Shown here: positions 1-10,500 of the stretch, one piece after another
Numbering within the stretch: the stretch's first letter is position 1
Layout of the letters: the number at the start of each line of letters is the position of its first letter
Source of the DNA: Ruminococcaceae bacterium BL-4
GTDB lineage: Bacteria > Bacillota > Clostridia > Oscillospirales > Acutalibacteraceae
Reading direction: 5' to 3'
DNA: 64,000 nucleotides
Assembly (NCBI GenBank): GCA_902809935.1
Contig: LR778134.1
Coordinates: forward strand, 1,612,001-1,676,000
Translations under genes and position numbers: made by a program
Notes under the pieces: generated by a model
Told to the model about the DNA's origin: nothing
Seen by the model: the letters and a program-made list of their open reading frames with translations, nothing else
The model's database searches: none

Positions 1-280
1 CAACTTTTCCGGTTGCCTCTGGGCTGATAAAGCTATCGTGCTTTTCGGCAGTGATGCCGGTCATCGGCTGGAACCAGTGTGTAAAATGGGTACAGCCATT
101 TTCTACCGCCCAGTCTTTCATTGCATTGGCAACCGGATCAGCAATGGAGAGATCCAATGGCTTGCCGTCTTCAATCGTTTTCCGCAAAGCCTTATAAGTG
201 GTATGGGGCAAACGTGCTTTCATAATGGTATCGTTGAACACCAATTTTCCAAATAATTCGGGAATACATTTTGTTGACAT
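1..280 (-). CDS. glnN: Glutamine synthetase type III, N-terminal part (runs off the window)
   Basis: The minus strand is open from an ATG at 280 to the window edge and gives about 93 residues. The start has a good ribosome site (AGGAGG, 8 bases before the ATG). The peptide begins MSTKCIPELFGKLVFND and continues with ERLP/ARLP-like, DWAVENG, HWFQPMTG and AEKHDSF segments, which are hallmarks of the N-terminal domain of GSIII. GSIII makes glutamine from glutamate, ammonia and ATP in the cytoplasm, as large dodecamers of about 700-residue subunits; only the first eighth is visible here. It is divergent from the glutamate synthase genes at 784 and lies within 15 kb of a type I glnA and an ANTAR regulator. 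Its leader carries an intrinsic terminator. Identification by recognition of conserved N-terminal motifs. Confidence 0.9.
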   Translation of the reverse strand, partial: MSTKCIPELFGKLVFNDTIMKARLPHTTYKALRKTIEDGKPLDLSIADPVANAMKDWAVENGCTHFTHWFQPMTGITAEKHDSFISPEATGKV

Positions 281-363
281 CGTTCTTACCTCCTGATTTT
301 AATCATAAGAAACGGTTTGACAAACTAAAAGGATAACAAGATGAAACGACTATCTTGTATTTA

Positions 364-424
364 AACAGCAGGGATAAACATAAAAAAAGGCACTGCGGGA
401 AAAACCCGCAGCGCCTTTGCTGTT
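364..424 (-). terminator. Intrinsic terminator/attenuator in the glnN leader
   Basis: A hairpin with 11-base arms (389-399 and 405-415, one G-U type mismatch position) is followed on the minus strand by seven T residues (382-388), so it is oriented to stop glnN transcription just after initiation. A 7-base inverted repeat (AACAGCA at 364-370, TGCTGTT at 418-424) encloses it. Position between promoter and gene points to attenuation; ANTAR proteins such as the one at 15546 act on such leaders, but a clear paired hexaloop ANTAR target was not recognised. Confidence 0.65.
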
Positions 425-433
425 ATGCTTTGA

Positions 434-462
434 ATTATAAACTAGAGAGGCACAGATGTCAA
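434..462 (-). promoter_or_regulatory. Consensus sigma-A promoter of glnN
   Basis: On the minus strand TTGACA (457-462) is followed by a 17-base spacer and TATAAT (434-439), an exact vegetative consensus. Transcription would start near 427, only about 10 bases before the hairpin at 389-415, leaving a leader of about 147 bases before the glnN start. Confidence 0.85.
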
Positions 463-615
463 TGCTTTTTTGCCAAAATCTAAAAATAAGCCAAAACAAT
501 GAAATATTTAAACTTAATAAATTCAAGTTTGTGCGCTTTTACACATCAAATATAAACATTACAACTTTTTAATGCAAGTTTAAAATATAAAAATGCAAAT
601 TTTCTAAAAAAGGCC

Positions 616-645
616 TTGACCTTTTAAAACGAAGCGCTCTATAAT
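616..645 (+). promoter_or_regulatory. Promoter of the split glutamate synthase operon
   Basis: TTGACC (616-621), an 18-base spacer and TATAAT (640-645). The resulting leader is about 130 bases and contains a small GUUUU-GCGC-AAAAC hairpin near 671-689 but no terminator. The rest of 463-615 is very AT-rich with nothing else recognised. Confidence 0.7.
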
Positions 646-783
646 AGCAACTACAACAAACAAGTCGTTTTGCGCAAAAACTTTATTTTGGAACGTCATT
701 TTAAAATTTTCTTATTCAAGAGAAAAAATAAAGACCGTTTGCTTTTGAAAACTTAAAATTGTAACGGCCGAGGAGGAAGCAAC

Positions 784-1878
784 ATGGAAAAAGAAGGTCA
801 GGTGAGGATCCCGGCCGGTTGTGCGATTTCTGGAATCTTTTGTAAAGATGGGCGTAGAATCAGCGGAGGAAAGATGATTGATTCGATTGCTTTAATGCAT
901 GACCGGAGCAATGGATTAGGCGGTGGATTTGCGGGGTATGGAATTTATCCGGAAAATAAGGATAGTTACGCATTCCACGTGTTTTATGACAGTCAAAAGG
1001 CCAAAGAAGAATGTGAGCACTTTTTAGACCATCACTTTGATTTGGTAAACTTGTCAAAAATTCCGATTCGACGTCATCCAAGAATTACGAATGAGCCACT
1101 GATCTGGCGGTATTTTGTAAATCCTCTGCCAACTCGTTTAAAGGAAAGCCAGTTGGATGAACGTGAATATGTAATGCGCTGTGTCATGCGGATTAATACC
1201 CAGATCCCCGGCGCATATGTCTTTTCTTCCGGGAAAAATATGGGCGTTTTCAAAGCGGTTGGATATCCGGAAGACGTAGGCGAGTTTTATCGTTTAGAGG
1301 AGTATTCCGGATATTGCTGGACGGCACACGGACGTTATCCGACCAACACCCCTGGCTGGTGGGGAGGAGCACATCCGTTTGCACTGCTCGACTACAGTAT
1401 TGTACATAATGGGGAAATTTCTTCCTACGATGCAAATCGTCGCTATATTGAAATGTATGGTTATAAATGTAATCTTCTCACCGATACAGAGGTTATTACC
1501 TACATCATTGATTACCTTAATCGCAGACAGGGACTTACGATGCAGGAAGTTGCCAGTGTGATTGCAGCACCGTTCTGGGGAACCATCGAACATCGGCCGG
1601 AGCCTGAGAGAAGTCAGCTCGCTTATTTGCGTAACACTTTTGCAAGCCTTTTGATCACCGGACCTTTTTCAATCCTTGTAGGCTTTTCCGGAGGCCTGAT
1701 GGCGCTCAATGATCGGTTAAAGCTGCGGTCGCTTGTAGCGGCAGAAAAAGATGAGACCGTCTATATTGCCAGTGAGGAAAGTGCAATTCGCAAGATTCAA
1801 CCAGATCTTGATCGGATTTGGGCGCCCCGCGGTGGTGAACCGCTGATTTTTCATTTAAATGAGGGGGTAGAGTGCTGA
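784..1878 (+). CDS. Glutamate synthase, class II glutamine amidotransferase subunit
   Basis: A 364-residue protein resembling the amidotransferase domain (domain 1) of glutamate synthase made as a separate polypeptide, as in archaea and many clostridia. It would release ammonia from glutamine. Cys13 in the context AGCAISGIF is the likely N-terminal nucleophile after removal of a 12-residue propeptide; HDRSNGLGGGFAGYG and the later CWTAHGRYPTN and HPFA..D.SIVHNGEI segments match the Ntn-hydrolase core. The ATG at 784 has AGGAGG 8 bases upstream. It is followed by the FMN/iron-sulfur subunit with a TGATG stop-start overlap at 1876-1880, so the two are translationally coupled. Family membership is clear; the subunit assignment comes from context. 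Confidence 0.88.
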   Translation: MEKEGQVRIPAGCAISGIFCKDGRRISGGKMIDSIALMHDRSNGLGGGFAGYGIYPENKDSYAFHVFYDSQKAKEECEHFLDHHFDLVNLSKIPIRRHPRITNEPLIWRYFVNPLPTRLKESQLDEREYVMRCVMRINTQIPGAYVFSSGKNMGVFKAVGYPEDVGEFYRLEEYSGYCWTAHGRYPTNTPGWWGGAHPFALLDYSIVHNGEISSYDANRRYIEMYGYKCNLLTDTEVITYIIDYLNRRQGLTMQEVASVIAAPFWGTIEHRPEPERSQLAYLRNTFASLLITGPFSILVGFSGGLMALNDRLKLRSLVAAEKDETVYIASEESAIRKIQPDLDRIWAPRGGEPLIFHLNEGVEC

Positions 1879-3383
1879 TGAATGTCAATTATGAGCTTCC
1901 AGCTTATGAAATTGTGCGAAATGAAGCGCGCTGTATTGGATGCCGTCTTTGCGAGGAGCAATGTGCGAATGAAGTGCATTCTTTTGATCAAGAACATCAT
2001 TTGATGATGAGCGATGAAATGAAATGTGTTAACTGCCAGAGATGCGTAGCAGTTTGTCCGACGAGAGCCCTGAAAATTGTCAAAAACAATGCGTCATTTA
2101 AAGAAAATCATAACTGGTCCCAGAGGGCGATGACGGAGATCTATCGTCAGGCCGAAAGTGGCGGTATGCTGCTTTCCGGAATGGGGACCCCAAATGATTA
2201 TCCAAATTATTGGGATAAGCTGCTCATTAATGCTTCTCAGGTAACAAATCCTTCGATTGATCCACTCAGAGAGCCGATGGAAACGCGTACCTATTTGGGG
2301 AAAAAAGCATCGAAAATTGTTCGCAATAAAAATGGTTCTATCTGCACGGAGACCACTCCGCAGCTAAAATTAAACATGCCGATCCTTTTTGGTGCCATGA
2401 GTTACGGCGCAATCAGCTATAATGCGCATGAGGCGCTGGCAAAGGCTGCACAGAAGCTCGGTACCTTCTATAATACAGGAGAAGGCGGACTTCATGAAGA
2501 CCTTTATCAGTATGGTGCCAATACAATTGTCCAGGTCGCATCTGCACGGTTTGGAGTTCATCCGGATTATTTAAAAGCTGGCGCGGCGATTGAAATTAAA
2601 ATGGGGCAGGGCGCAAAACCTGGAATTGGCGGACATCTGACCGGCAGCAAAATTGTAGAAGAAGTTTCCCGTACCAGAATGATTCCGATGGGAACCGATG
2701 CGATTTCTCCAGCTCCACATCACGATATTTATTCGATTGAGGATTTGCGGCAGCTAGTTTATTCTTTAAAAGAAGCGACCGAATATAAAAAACCGATTAT
2801 TGTAAAGATTGCGGCAGTACATAATGTTGCGGCAATCGCCAGCGGAATTGCAAGAAGCGGCGCTGACATTATTGCAATCGATGGTTTTCGTGCCGGAACC
2901 GGTGCGGCGCCTACCAGAATTCGCGATAATGTGGGGATCCCAATTGAACTTGCGCTTGCGGCAGTTGATCGCCGTTTAAGGGAGGAAGGAATCCGCGGCA
3001 ACATTTCTCTGATCGTTTCCGGGTCTATTCACAGTTCTGCAGATGTTGTGAAAGCCATTGCTCTTGGAGCGGATGCTGTTTATATTGCAACAGCAGCACT
3101 TTTGGCGATGGGCTGTCACCTCTGCCGTACTTGTCAGATCGGCAAATGCAACTGGGGGATTGCAACCCAGCGGCCGGACTTGGTAAAACGTCTGAATCCG
3201 GATGAAGCCAGCAGACGGCTTGTAAATCTCGTAAACGGTTGGAATCATGAACTCATGGAAATGATGGGCGGCATGGGGATTAATTCTGTAGAAGCACTTC
3301 GCGGCAATCGATTGATGCTTCGAGGAATCGGTCTTAATGAAAAGGAACTGGAAATCTTGGGCGTTAAGCATGCCGGCGAATAA
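1878..3383 (+). CDS. Glutamate synthase FMN/iron-sulfur subunit with ferredoxin domain
   Basis: The start is placed at ATG 1878, not GTG 1872, because the GAGGGGGT ribosome site at 1861-1868 is well spaced only from 1878. The protein has 501 residues. Residues 19-29 and 50-60 carry two CxxCxxCxxxC 4Fe-4S motifs of bacterial ferredoxin type. A TIM-barrel FMN domain of the GltB central-domain family follows (GEGGLHEDLYQYG, KPGIGGHL, ISPAPHHDIYSIEDL, DGFRAGTGAAP). Cysteines at about 413, 416, 419 and 424 resemble the 3Fe-4S site of glutamate synthase. It should transfer ammonia to 2-oxoglutarate and reduce the imine to glutamate, with electrons entering through the ferredoxin domain. No GltD-type NADPH subunit is present in the window, so the electron donor is unknown. 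Confidence 0.9.
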   Translation: MNVNYELPAYEIVRNEARCIGCRLCEEQCANEVHSFDQEHHLMMSDEMKCVNCQRCVAVCPTRALKIVKNNASFKENHNWSQRAMTEIYRQAESGGMLLSGMGTPNDYPNYWDKLLINASQVTNPSIDPLREPMETRTYLGKKASKIVRNKNGSICTETTPQLKLNMPILFGAMSYGAISYNAHEALAKAAQKLGTFYNTGEGGLHEDLYQYGANTIVQVASARFGVHPDYLKAGAAIEIKMGQGAKPGIGGHLTGSKIVEEVSRTRMIPMGTDAISPAPHHDIYSIEDLRQLVYSLKEATEYKKPIIVKIAAVHNVAAIASGIARSGADIIAIDGFRAGTGAAPTRIRDNVGIPIELALAAVDRRLREEGIRGNISLIVSGSIHSSADVVKAIALGADAVYIATAALLAMGCHLCRTCQIGKCNWGIATQRPDLVKRLNPDEASRRLVNLVNGWNHELMEMMGGMGINSVEALRGNRLMLRGIGLNEKELEILGVKHAGE

Positions 3384-3400
3384 GGAGGAGAAAAGCATTG

Positions 3401-4129
3401 ATGAAGTTAGAAGCAAAACAAATGCATTTTCGGACACTGAATGAATTGATTCGTTCTGCGGCGGATACCGATGTAGAGGTTAATCATTGTTTGGGACAGC
3501 GTTATGTTGGAGTGGGGCTTTCTGCAAAGCATGTGGTGCTTCACGGGACGCCCGGAAATGCACTGGCAGCTTACTTAAATGGTGCGACGATCGTGGTGGA
3601 TGGCAATGCACAGGATGCTACCGGGGATACGATGAATGATGGCGAAGTTGTGATTCATGGCAGCGCCGGAGATGCTACCGGTTATGCTATGCGCGGAGGA
3701 AAGATTTTTGTGGAAGGCAGCATCGGTTACCGTGCCGGCATTCATATGAAAGCATATCAGGATAAAATTCCAAAGCTGGTGGTTGGCGGCTGCGCAGGGA
3801 GCTTTCTTGGAGAGTATCAGGCTGGCGGTGTGATTGTGGTCCTTGGAATCCATAATCCATACCATTATCCATTAGTTGGCAGGTTCTGCGGAACCGGCAT
3901 GCATGGAGGGAAAATGTTTCTTCGTATGGATGAGCTTCCCTTTGATCTGCCCCCGCAGGTGTGCAGCAAAAAGGCTAATGAGCAGGATCTAAAAGAGGTA
4001 AAGCCCCTTTTGGAGGAATACTGTAAATTATTTAAGGCGGATTTCAAAGAAATTTTGGATGCAAATTTCTATGTTTTAACGCCCAATACTGCAAACCCTT
4101 ATAAAGCGCTTTATACACAAAATAATTAA
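3401..4129 (+). CDS. Glutamate synthase GXGXG-domain subunit
   Basis: A 242-residue protein consisting of the right-handed beta-helix (GXGXG) domain that forms the C-terminus of large GltB proteins. Repeats such as GDTMNDGEVVIHGSAGD, GYAMRGGKIFVEGSIG and GAGSFLGEYQAGGVIVVLG-like segments show the glycine ladder. In full-size enzymes this domain is structural and lines the intramolecular ammonia tunnel; here it is encoded separately. ATG 3401 has AAGGAGGAG at 3382-3390; a TTG three bases upstream is an alternative. It is the last gene of the three-gene operon and is followed by a hairpin at 4177. Confidence 0.88.
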   Translation: MKLEAKQMHFRTLNELIRSAADTDVEVNHCLGQRYVGVGLSAKHVVLHGTPGNALAAYLNGATIVVDGNAQDATGDTMNDGEVVIHGSAGDATGYAMRGGKIFVEGSIGYRAGIHMKAYQDKIPKLVVGGCAGSFLGEYQAGGVIVVLGIHNPYHYPLVGRFCGTGMHGGKMFLRMDELPFDLPPQVCSKKANEQDLKEVKPLLEEYCKLFKADFKEILDANFYVLTPNTANPYKALYTQNN

Positions 4130-4176
4130 TTACAACGGCTTCAATCAAAGACAATCAAAATATATAAATCATAAAG

Positions 4177-4240
4177 CCCCTTTAGTAGTTGATGTCAAGT
4201 TAGCAGTTTCGTTAACTAGCAGCAATTCTAAAGGGGTTCT
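4177..4240 (+). terminator. Long-loop hairpin after the glutamate synthase operon
   Basis: Nine-base perfect arms CCCCTTTAG (4177-4185) and CTAAAGGGG (4228-4236) surround a 42-base loop and are followed by a T-rich stretch. It probably ends the operon. The large internally repetitive loop is atypical and could be a remnant of a small mobile element. The rest of 4241-4339 is AT-rich with no gene seen. Confidence 0.5.
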
Positions 4241-4339
4241 TGTTTCTTAGAGAGAAAATTTCAAGGACATAATCGACTGCCTTTGTAAAAGTAATTTTGA
4301 ATTGTATTTTTTCTGATATTTAAATTATTTAAATATTTA

Positions 4340-4375
4340 TTTTGTGACCATTTTGTGACCGAACAGAATTATACT
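4340..4375 (+). promoter_or_regulatory. Candidate SARP operator and promoter of the adhesin gene
   Basis: TTTTGTGACC occurs at 4340-4349 and again at 4351-4360, so the heptad TGTGACC is repeated with an 11-base period. A -10-like TATACT lies at 4370-4375, 9 bases after the second heptad, and there is no -35 element at the expected place. This is the geometry known for SARP-activated promoters (heptad direct repeats about one helical turn apart, roughly 8 bases upstream of the -10). A SARP-type regulator is encoded at 12762, directly after the adhesin. Binding is inferred. Confidence 0.5.
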
Positions 4376-4548
4376 GAATCTCAAAACTGGTAGTAAAATA
4401 CTGTATTTTAAATATTTGGAGAATTAAAACAAGTTTTGCTGTAATTTGGAAGATTGTACAAACAATATTACAAAAAATTAAATTTGTAGAATCCTTTTTA
4501 AATATCTTTCATATTCTGACAAAGACGGGAGTAGGAGGTACATATTCA

Positions 4549-7500
4549 ATGAAAAAAGGCAGAAATTTATGGAACCGTATCGTAAGTCTTATGCTAACGG
4601 TGAGCATGGTCTTTACGATGGCGCCGATGACCGCTTTTGCGCAGGATACTGCAACTGTGAAAACGGCATCTTCGTCTGCAGCTTCTTCAGAAAAGCAGAA
4701 GACCCCAACATATTATACGGTGGAGTTTTATGCAGATAAAGCTGAGAGTCAGCTGATTTCCTCTCAGCAAATTGAAAAAGGAGGAACCGCACTAGAGCCG
4801 CGGGTATCTGGAAAAGATGGCTATTGTTTTACCGGCTGGGATCAATCTTTTTCCAATATCACTGAGAATTTGAAAATTCATGCAAAATATCGTGTACTTG
4901 CTAAATATAAAGTTACCATTAATTATGTTTTTGGCGATGGTACAATGGCCGCTCCCTCTTATGTGGCGGAAGTTGAAAAGGGAAAGAATTTTACTGCAAA
5001 TGTGAAATCTCCTGCTGTTACCGGATTTACGCCGGACAGAGCTGCTGTTAATTTGAATGTGAGCAGCATTGCAGCAGATGTAACAGAAAAAGTTACCTAT
5101 ATGTCAGGAATGCAGAATTATACTGTAAAACATCTGTTTCAGAATGTAGAAGGAACAGATTATATTGTGAATAACGATTTGACGCAAACACTTTCGGGAG
5201 AGGCTGGCAATCAGACTGATGCAAAAGCGAAAACAGTCGAAGGATTTACCCCTCAGTCTGTAACGCAGACTTCGATCGCTCCGGACGGAAGTACAGTTGT
5301 TGAAATTTTCTATGATCGTAATCAATATACTTTAAGCTATGATACGGATGGCGGCAGCTATATTGATCCGGTTATTTACCGTTACGGACAGGCGATTGCT
5401 CAGCCTCAAAATCCTACAAAGACCGGTTATGAGTTCGATGGATGGAGTGAATCCTATTCCACGATGCCGGCGCAAGATATTACTTTGACCAGTAAATGGA
5501 AAACTACCGAAGTTAAGTATACGGTAGTTTATTGGAAAGAAAATGCCGATGACGACGGATATTCTTATGACAGCATGGCAGAACGCAGCGGTTTAACGGG
5601 AACTGATGCGGATTATGACGCTCTTAATGAGCCTGGATTTGAATTAAACCAGGAAAAAACAGATGAAAGCGCAGTTACCATTTCCGGAGCAGGGACCACA
5701 ATCCGGAATGTTTATTATCAGCGTAAAACTTATACGCTCACTTTTAAGGTAGAAGATTGGTGGAGTGGTAATTGGCGAACTGTTTATACCCATGCCAATA
5801 TTAAATACCAGCAGAACCTTGAGGACTGGTGGGCCGAAGCGAGCGCCCAAAATAATGAGTATCTTTGGTATATCTCTAAAAACGGAGGTACTTTTTATAC
5901 TGCGGCCCCCACAATGCCCGAAGGCGGCTTAACAGTATATGGGCAAAAGTCTAGTGGGTTTAGCTTTATTTACTATTACGAATATGGAACAGATCACAAA
6001 ATTCACAATTCTTTTAAAGTGAACCGTAATAATTGGTATTTTACAAAGGAAGATTTCATTGATATTCCAGGATTTACCTATTATTCTAATAATGGTGCAG
6101 ATCAGGATCGTTACTTTATCTATTACACGCGCAATTCCTATAATATTAAATTTGTGACGAATGGTGGACCGGCGGTCAATGACATAGTTGGGATCCCTTA
6201 TGAACAGAATATTTCTTGGACACCTCAAAATTATCAAGTTGGAGTAACCACGAAAACAGAAAATGGGAGGACTCTGTACTTTGCAGGCTGGTATGACAAT
6301 GAAGCCTTAGCCGGAGATGCTTATACATTTGAAGGAAAAACTATGCCGGCAAAAGATTTGCTTTTGTATGCAAAATGGGTGCCTAAACAAGTAACGGTTA
6401 CTTTTGATACCCAAGGCGGAACCCAAATTGATTCTCAAACTTTTACAGCGGGTGGAACAGTCCAAAAACCGGCAGATCCGACTCGCGGAACAGATACGTT
6501 TGAAAGCTGGACCAGAAATGGGGTACCTTTCAGCTTTTCCACTCAGATTATGGAAGATACAACGCTTCAGGCAAATTACAGCACCGATACGACTGATACC
6601 TATACTATTAAATATGTAGATGCAGACGACCCTACGAAAGAGATCGCTCCTTCCGATACCGGCAGCGGTCAGCCGAACAGCACGATTACGGTTTCTGCAA
6701 AAGCAATTGATGGATATCAGCCTGTTGTTACGAGTACCAGTGTGGTTTTAAATCGTGATCAGATTGAAATTAAGCTAGCCTATAAAAAGCTGGATAACTG
6801 GAGCTATACAATTCATTATAAGGATACTTCGGGAACTCAGATTGCAACAGATACCACCGGTACTTCTAGTGCTGCTTCTATGGTCGCTTTTTATCAGGTA
6901 ATTGGGGGGTATCAGGTTCAGGATACTTCTGCAGTCCTTACAAAAGAAAATCATGAATATACGTTTGTCTATGACAAAATGGAACTCTATTCTGTTTACT
7001 ATCAGATGGAAAATCTGGACGGCAGCTATACAACGTTTAAAACGCTGATTGGCAACCAGCTTGAATCCGCCCCAGAGAAGGTTCCGACAGTTGGGTATGA
7101 CGAAAAAGAGTACACTCCAAATGCCAACAATCCACAGACTATTTCAGGAGGAGTACAGTACGTAAAATTCGATCTTAGAAGCTATACCATTACTTATCAC
7201 TATGATAGCGTTGACGGCGAAACTTATAAGACCGACAGTTACAAGGTTGGGCAGTCTGTTACAGCGGAGCCGCTGCCGGCAGAAAAAGGATATCATTTCA
7301 GCGGTTGGGTTGGAATGGTTGTTACGATGCCCTCAAATAATGTCGATGTCTACTGCAGTAGAACGATTGACCAGTATACCGTGAATTTTGCAGTGAAATC
7401 AGGAAGCGAAACTTATGGAAGCCTTGATAAGTCAAGTGCAACCGTTGATTATCAGAATTCGCTTAAATCTGATGATATTCCAACTACACTGCCAAATAAT

Positions 7501-10500
7501 GAATGTTATTTTGTAGAATGGCAGAATCAGGATGGTCAAAAAGTGACCGTCGATGAAATGATGAGCGCAAAAGTAACCGGCAATACTACTTATTATGCAG
7601 TGTTTTCCCATAATGGAAATATGAATGCCGGAGTAAGTGCTCCTAATGTAGTAAAAACTTATGACGGTCACGCTTATGGAATCACGGTGGCGCTTTCCGG
7701 AGATGCCGAGGGTGCTGATGTCCGGTATATGGATGAAAACGGAAACTATACACTCACCCAGAGCCCCTCTTTTACTCACGTAAAAAGAAATGCCGCAGAG
7801 GGTGTGGAATCTTATGCGGTCAGCTATCAGGTGACTAAAGACCATTACACAGCTTATTGTGGCTCTGCTACTGTAACCATCAATCCGGCTGATTTGACTG
7901 CAGCTTACCATGGAAAAACGATCAACTATGCTGATCTTGAAAGTTATGATCCGCAGGCGGATGTTGTGGTTTCCGGATTCGTTAATCATGAAACGGCTTC
8001 TACTGCAATGAAATACACTGCGCCTGCCGTTGTAAAACCAACAGGGTCTGGATCACATACATTGACGCCTTCGGATGGAAAAGCAAATGATTATAATTTC
8101 CAGTATGAAAGTGGAACCCTTACGGTCGATCAGGCGCAGCGCAAGCTAACAGTTACCGGAGGAAACTTCACGTATGACGGAAATGAGCATGGTGTCACTT
8201 ATGAAATCACGCCTGTTTCCGAAGCTACTGATGAGATTTCCTATAGTACGGACGGAACAACATGGCAGTCTGATCCAATTGTGCAGAAAGATGTTGGTTC
8301 TGTAACCGTTTATGTGAAAGTTAAGAGCAGTGATCCAAATTATGCACCTGTGATTGGCAGTGCGGCTGTGACGATTACTCCAAAGCCTTTGACAGGAACC
8401 TTTACGGCAAGAAAGACTTATGACGGGACCGCTGAAGCAAAAGATGTTTTGAGCAAGATGATTGTGACCGGAGCGGTTAGTGGAGATGAGATTCAGTACA
8501 ACACCGACCATATTACGGCGGTATTCGATAATCAGAATGCTGGTTCCAATAAAGCTTTGACCATTGAAGGCGTGGAGCTGAGCGGAGATAGCGCCAAAAA
8601 TTATACACTTTCTGTAAGAGGAACCGGTGTAATTGATCCAAAGGAGCTTTCGGTCAGCGCCTACGCAGAAGATAAAGTTTATGACGGAAGTACTAATGCT
8701 AAAGGGACTTTTGGAAGTCTTCAAGGAATTATCGGGAATGATCAGGTTACGGTAGGCGGTGGAAATTTCCAGTTTGAGGATAAGAATGTTGGAACCGATA
8801 AAAATGTTATCGTAAACGGAATTACGCTTACCGGAAACGATTGCGGCAATTATTTTATGAAAGGCACAGCGTCTGCTACGGCAAATATTACTGCAAAAGA
8901 ACTGGATTTAATAGCTTCTGCCGACAATAAATCTTATGATGGTACAACGGATGCAACTGGGGCTGTCACTGTTTTGGATAGAATTATAGGAGAAGACGAT
9001 GTTGCATTTAATTTTTCAAAACTCAGTTTCCAATTCGATACGTCTGATGTTGGAACCGATAAAGAAGTTACAATTTCAGGAATTACTCTTGATGGAAAAG
9101 ATGCTCAAAATTATGTAATGCCTGAAGTGCTTTCAACAAAAGCAAATATTACTCCTCTCTTGGTAACTGCTAATATCAAAGTAAGTGATAAAGAATATGA
9201 CGGGAATACGAATGCAGCGATTGAGTCCAGCGAATTTAGTGTTCCTGATCAAGTAAAGCAACTGCTTAATGAAGCGGGAGTTACCATCGATATCGGAAAT
9301 GCAGAAGCAAATTTCTCTGATAAAAATGTCGGAGAAGGAAAGATGGTTGCGGTAACAGGAATTGCTCTTGCCAATAATGCAAAAGGGAATTTTGCACTGA
9401 GTTCCGCAGAGGATACCACAACCGCAAATATCGCTGCCAAACCGGTAACCCTTGCAATTACAGCTGCTGATAAACCATATGATGGAAATCAAACCGCGAC
9501 TCTTACCGGAGCTTCGTGCGATGGTTTGATCCAAAATGATCAGGTAGAAGTCAGCTGGGAAAAAGCAACAGCCACTTTTGACGATGAGCAGGTGGGAGCA
9601 AATAAAACAGTGACTGCTCATGGAGTTGGATTAATAGGCAGTGATGCTAAAAATTATCAGCCAACTGTTGAAACAACCGAAGCCAGTATTACAAAACGTG
9701 CTTTAAAACTTGGAACGGATGTCGTTTTTTCCGCGAAAGATAAGATTTATGATGGCACGGTAGATGCTGACGGAGTCATCGATTTTAATACAGTAAATCT
9801 TCTTGATTCCGATAAGGCCGATGGAATGGCTGACAGCTCAAAAATTTCGGTGACAGCAGACTTTGCTTTTGCGGATAAAAATCAGGGTACGAATAAAACA
9901 GTCAATGTTACCAATATCAAGCTGAGTGGTCCTTCTGCAGGAAATTATGAACTCCTGGACGAAAATGGGAATCCGCTAAATAAAGCATCGATTACAGCGG
10001 TAATCAGTCCGCGTCCGGTCGCCATAACGGTGAATGTGGATTCTAAACCATATGATGGCACTACTGATGCAGATGGCAAAATCGTAAGCGTCGACGGAAT
10101 CCTTAATAATGAGGTAACAGTGTCACTTGATTCTCTTACTTTTGTGGATCCGAATGCCGGCACTGATAAAAATGTAAATGCGGTTGTTTCTATTAAAAAG
10201 AATGAGCTTGGAAATTATATTTTAAATCCAGTTGCTGCAAAAGGGACCATCACAAAACTGGAAGTCACATTGACATTGTCTCCGATCGACAGAACCTATG
10301 ATGGCACCAATGTGGTACAAATCACAGCTTCTCATAATCTTGATGACATTAAAATCGGAAATGATGACGTAGCGCTAAGCAATGTACCGATTACGGGGAC
10401 CGTTGCAGAGGCAGATGCGTCAGAGAGTGCAAAAGAAGTTTCGCTTGCATCCGAGCCGGCTTTGACAGGAGCACAGAACGAAAACTATACGCTGACGGTG

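Noticed and set aside
8146-8724. Long minus-strand frames (also at 7432, 9133, 11293) inside the adhesin gene
   Set aside because: They are antisense shadows of the repeat-coding strand, lack ribosome sites and family resemblance.
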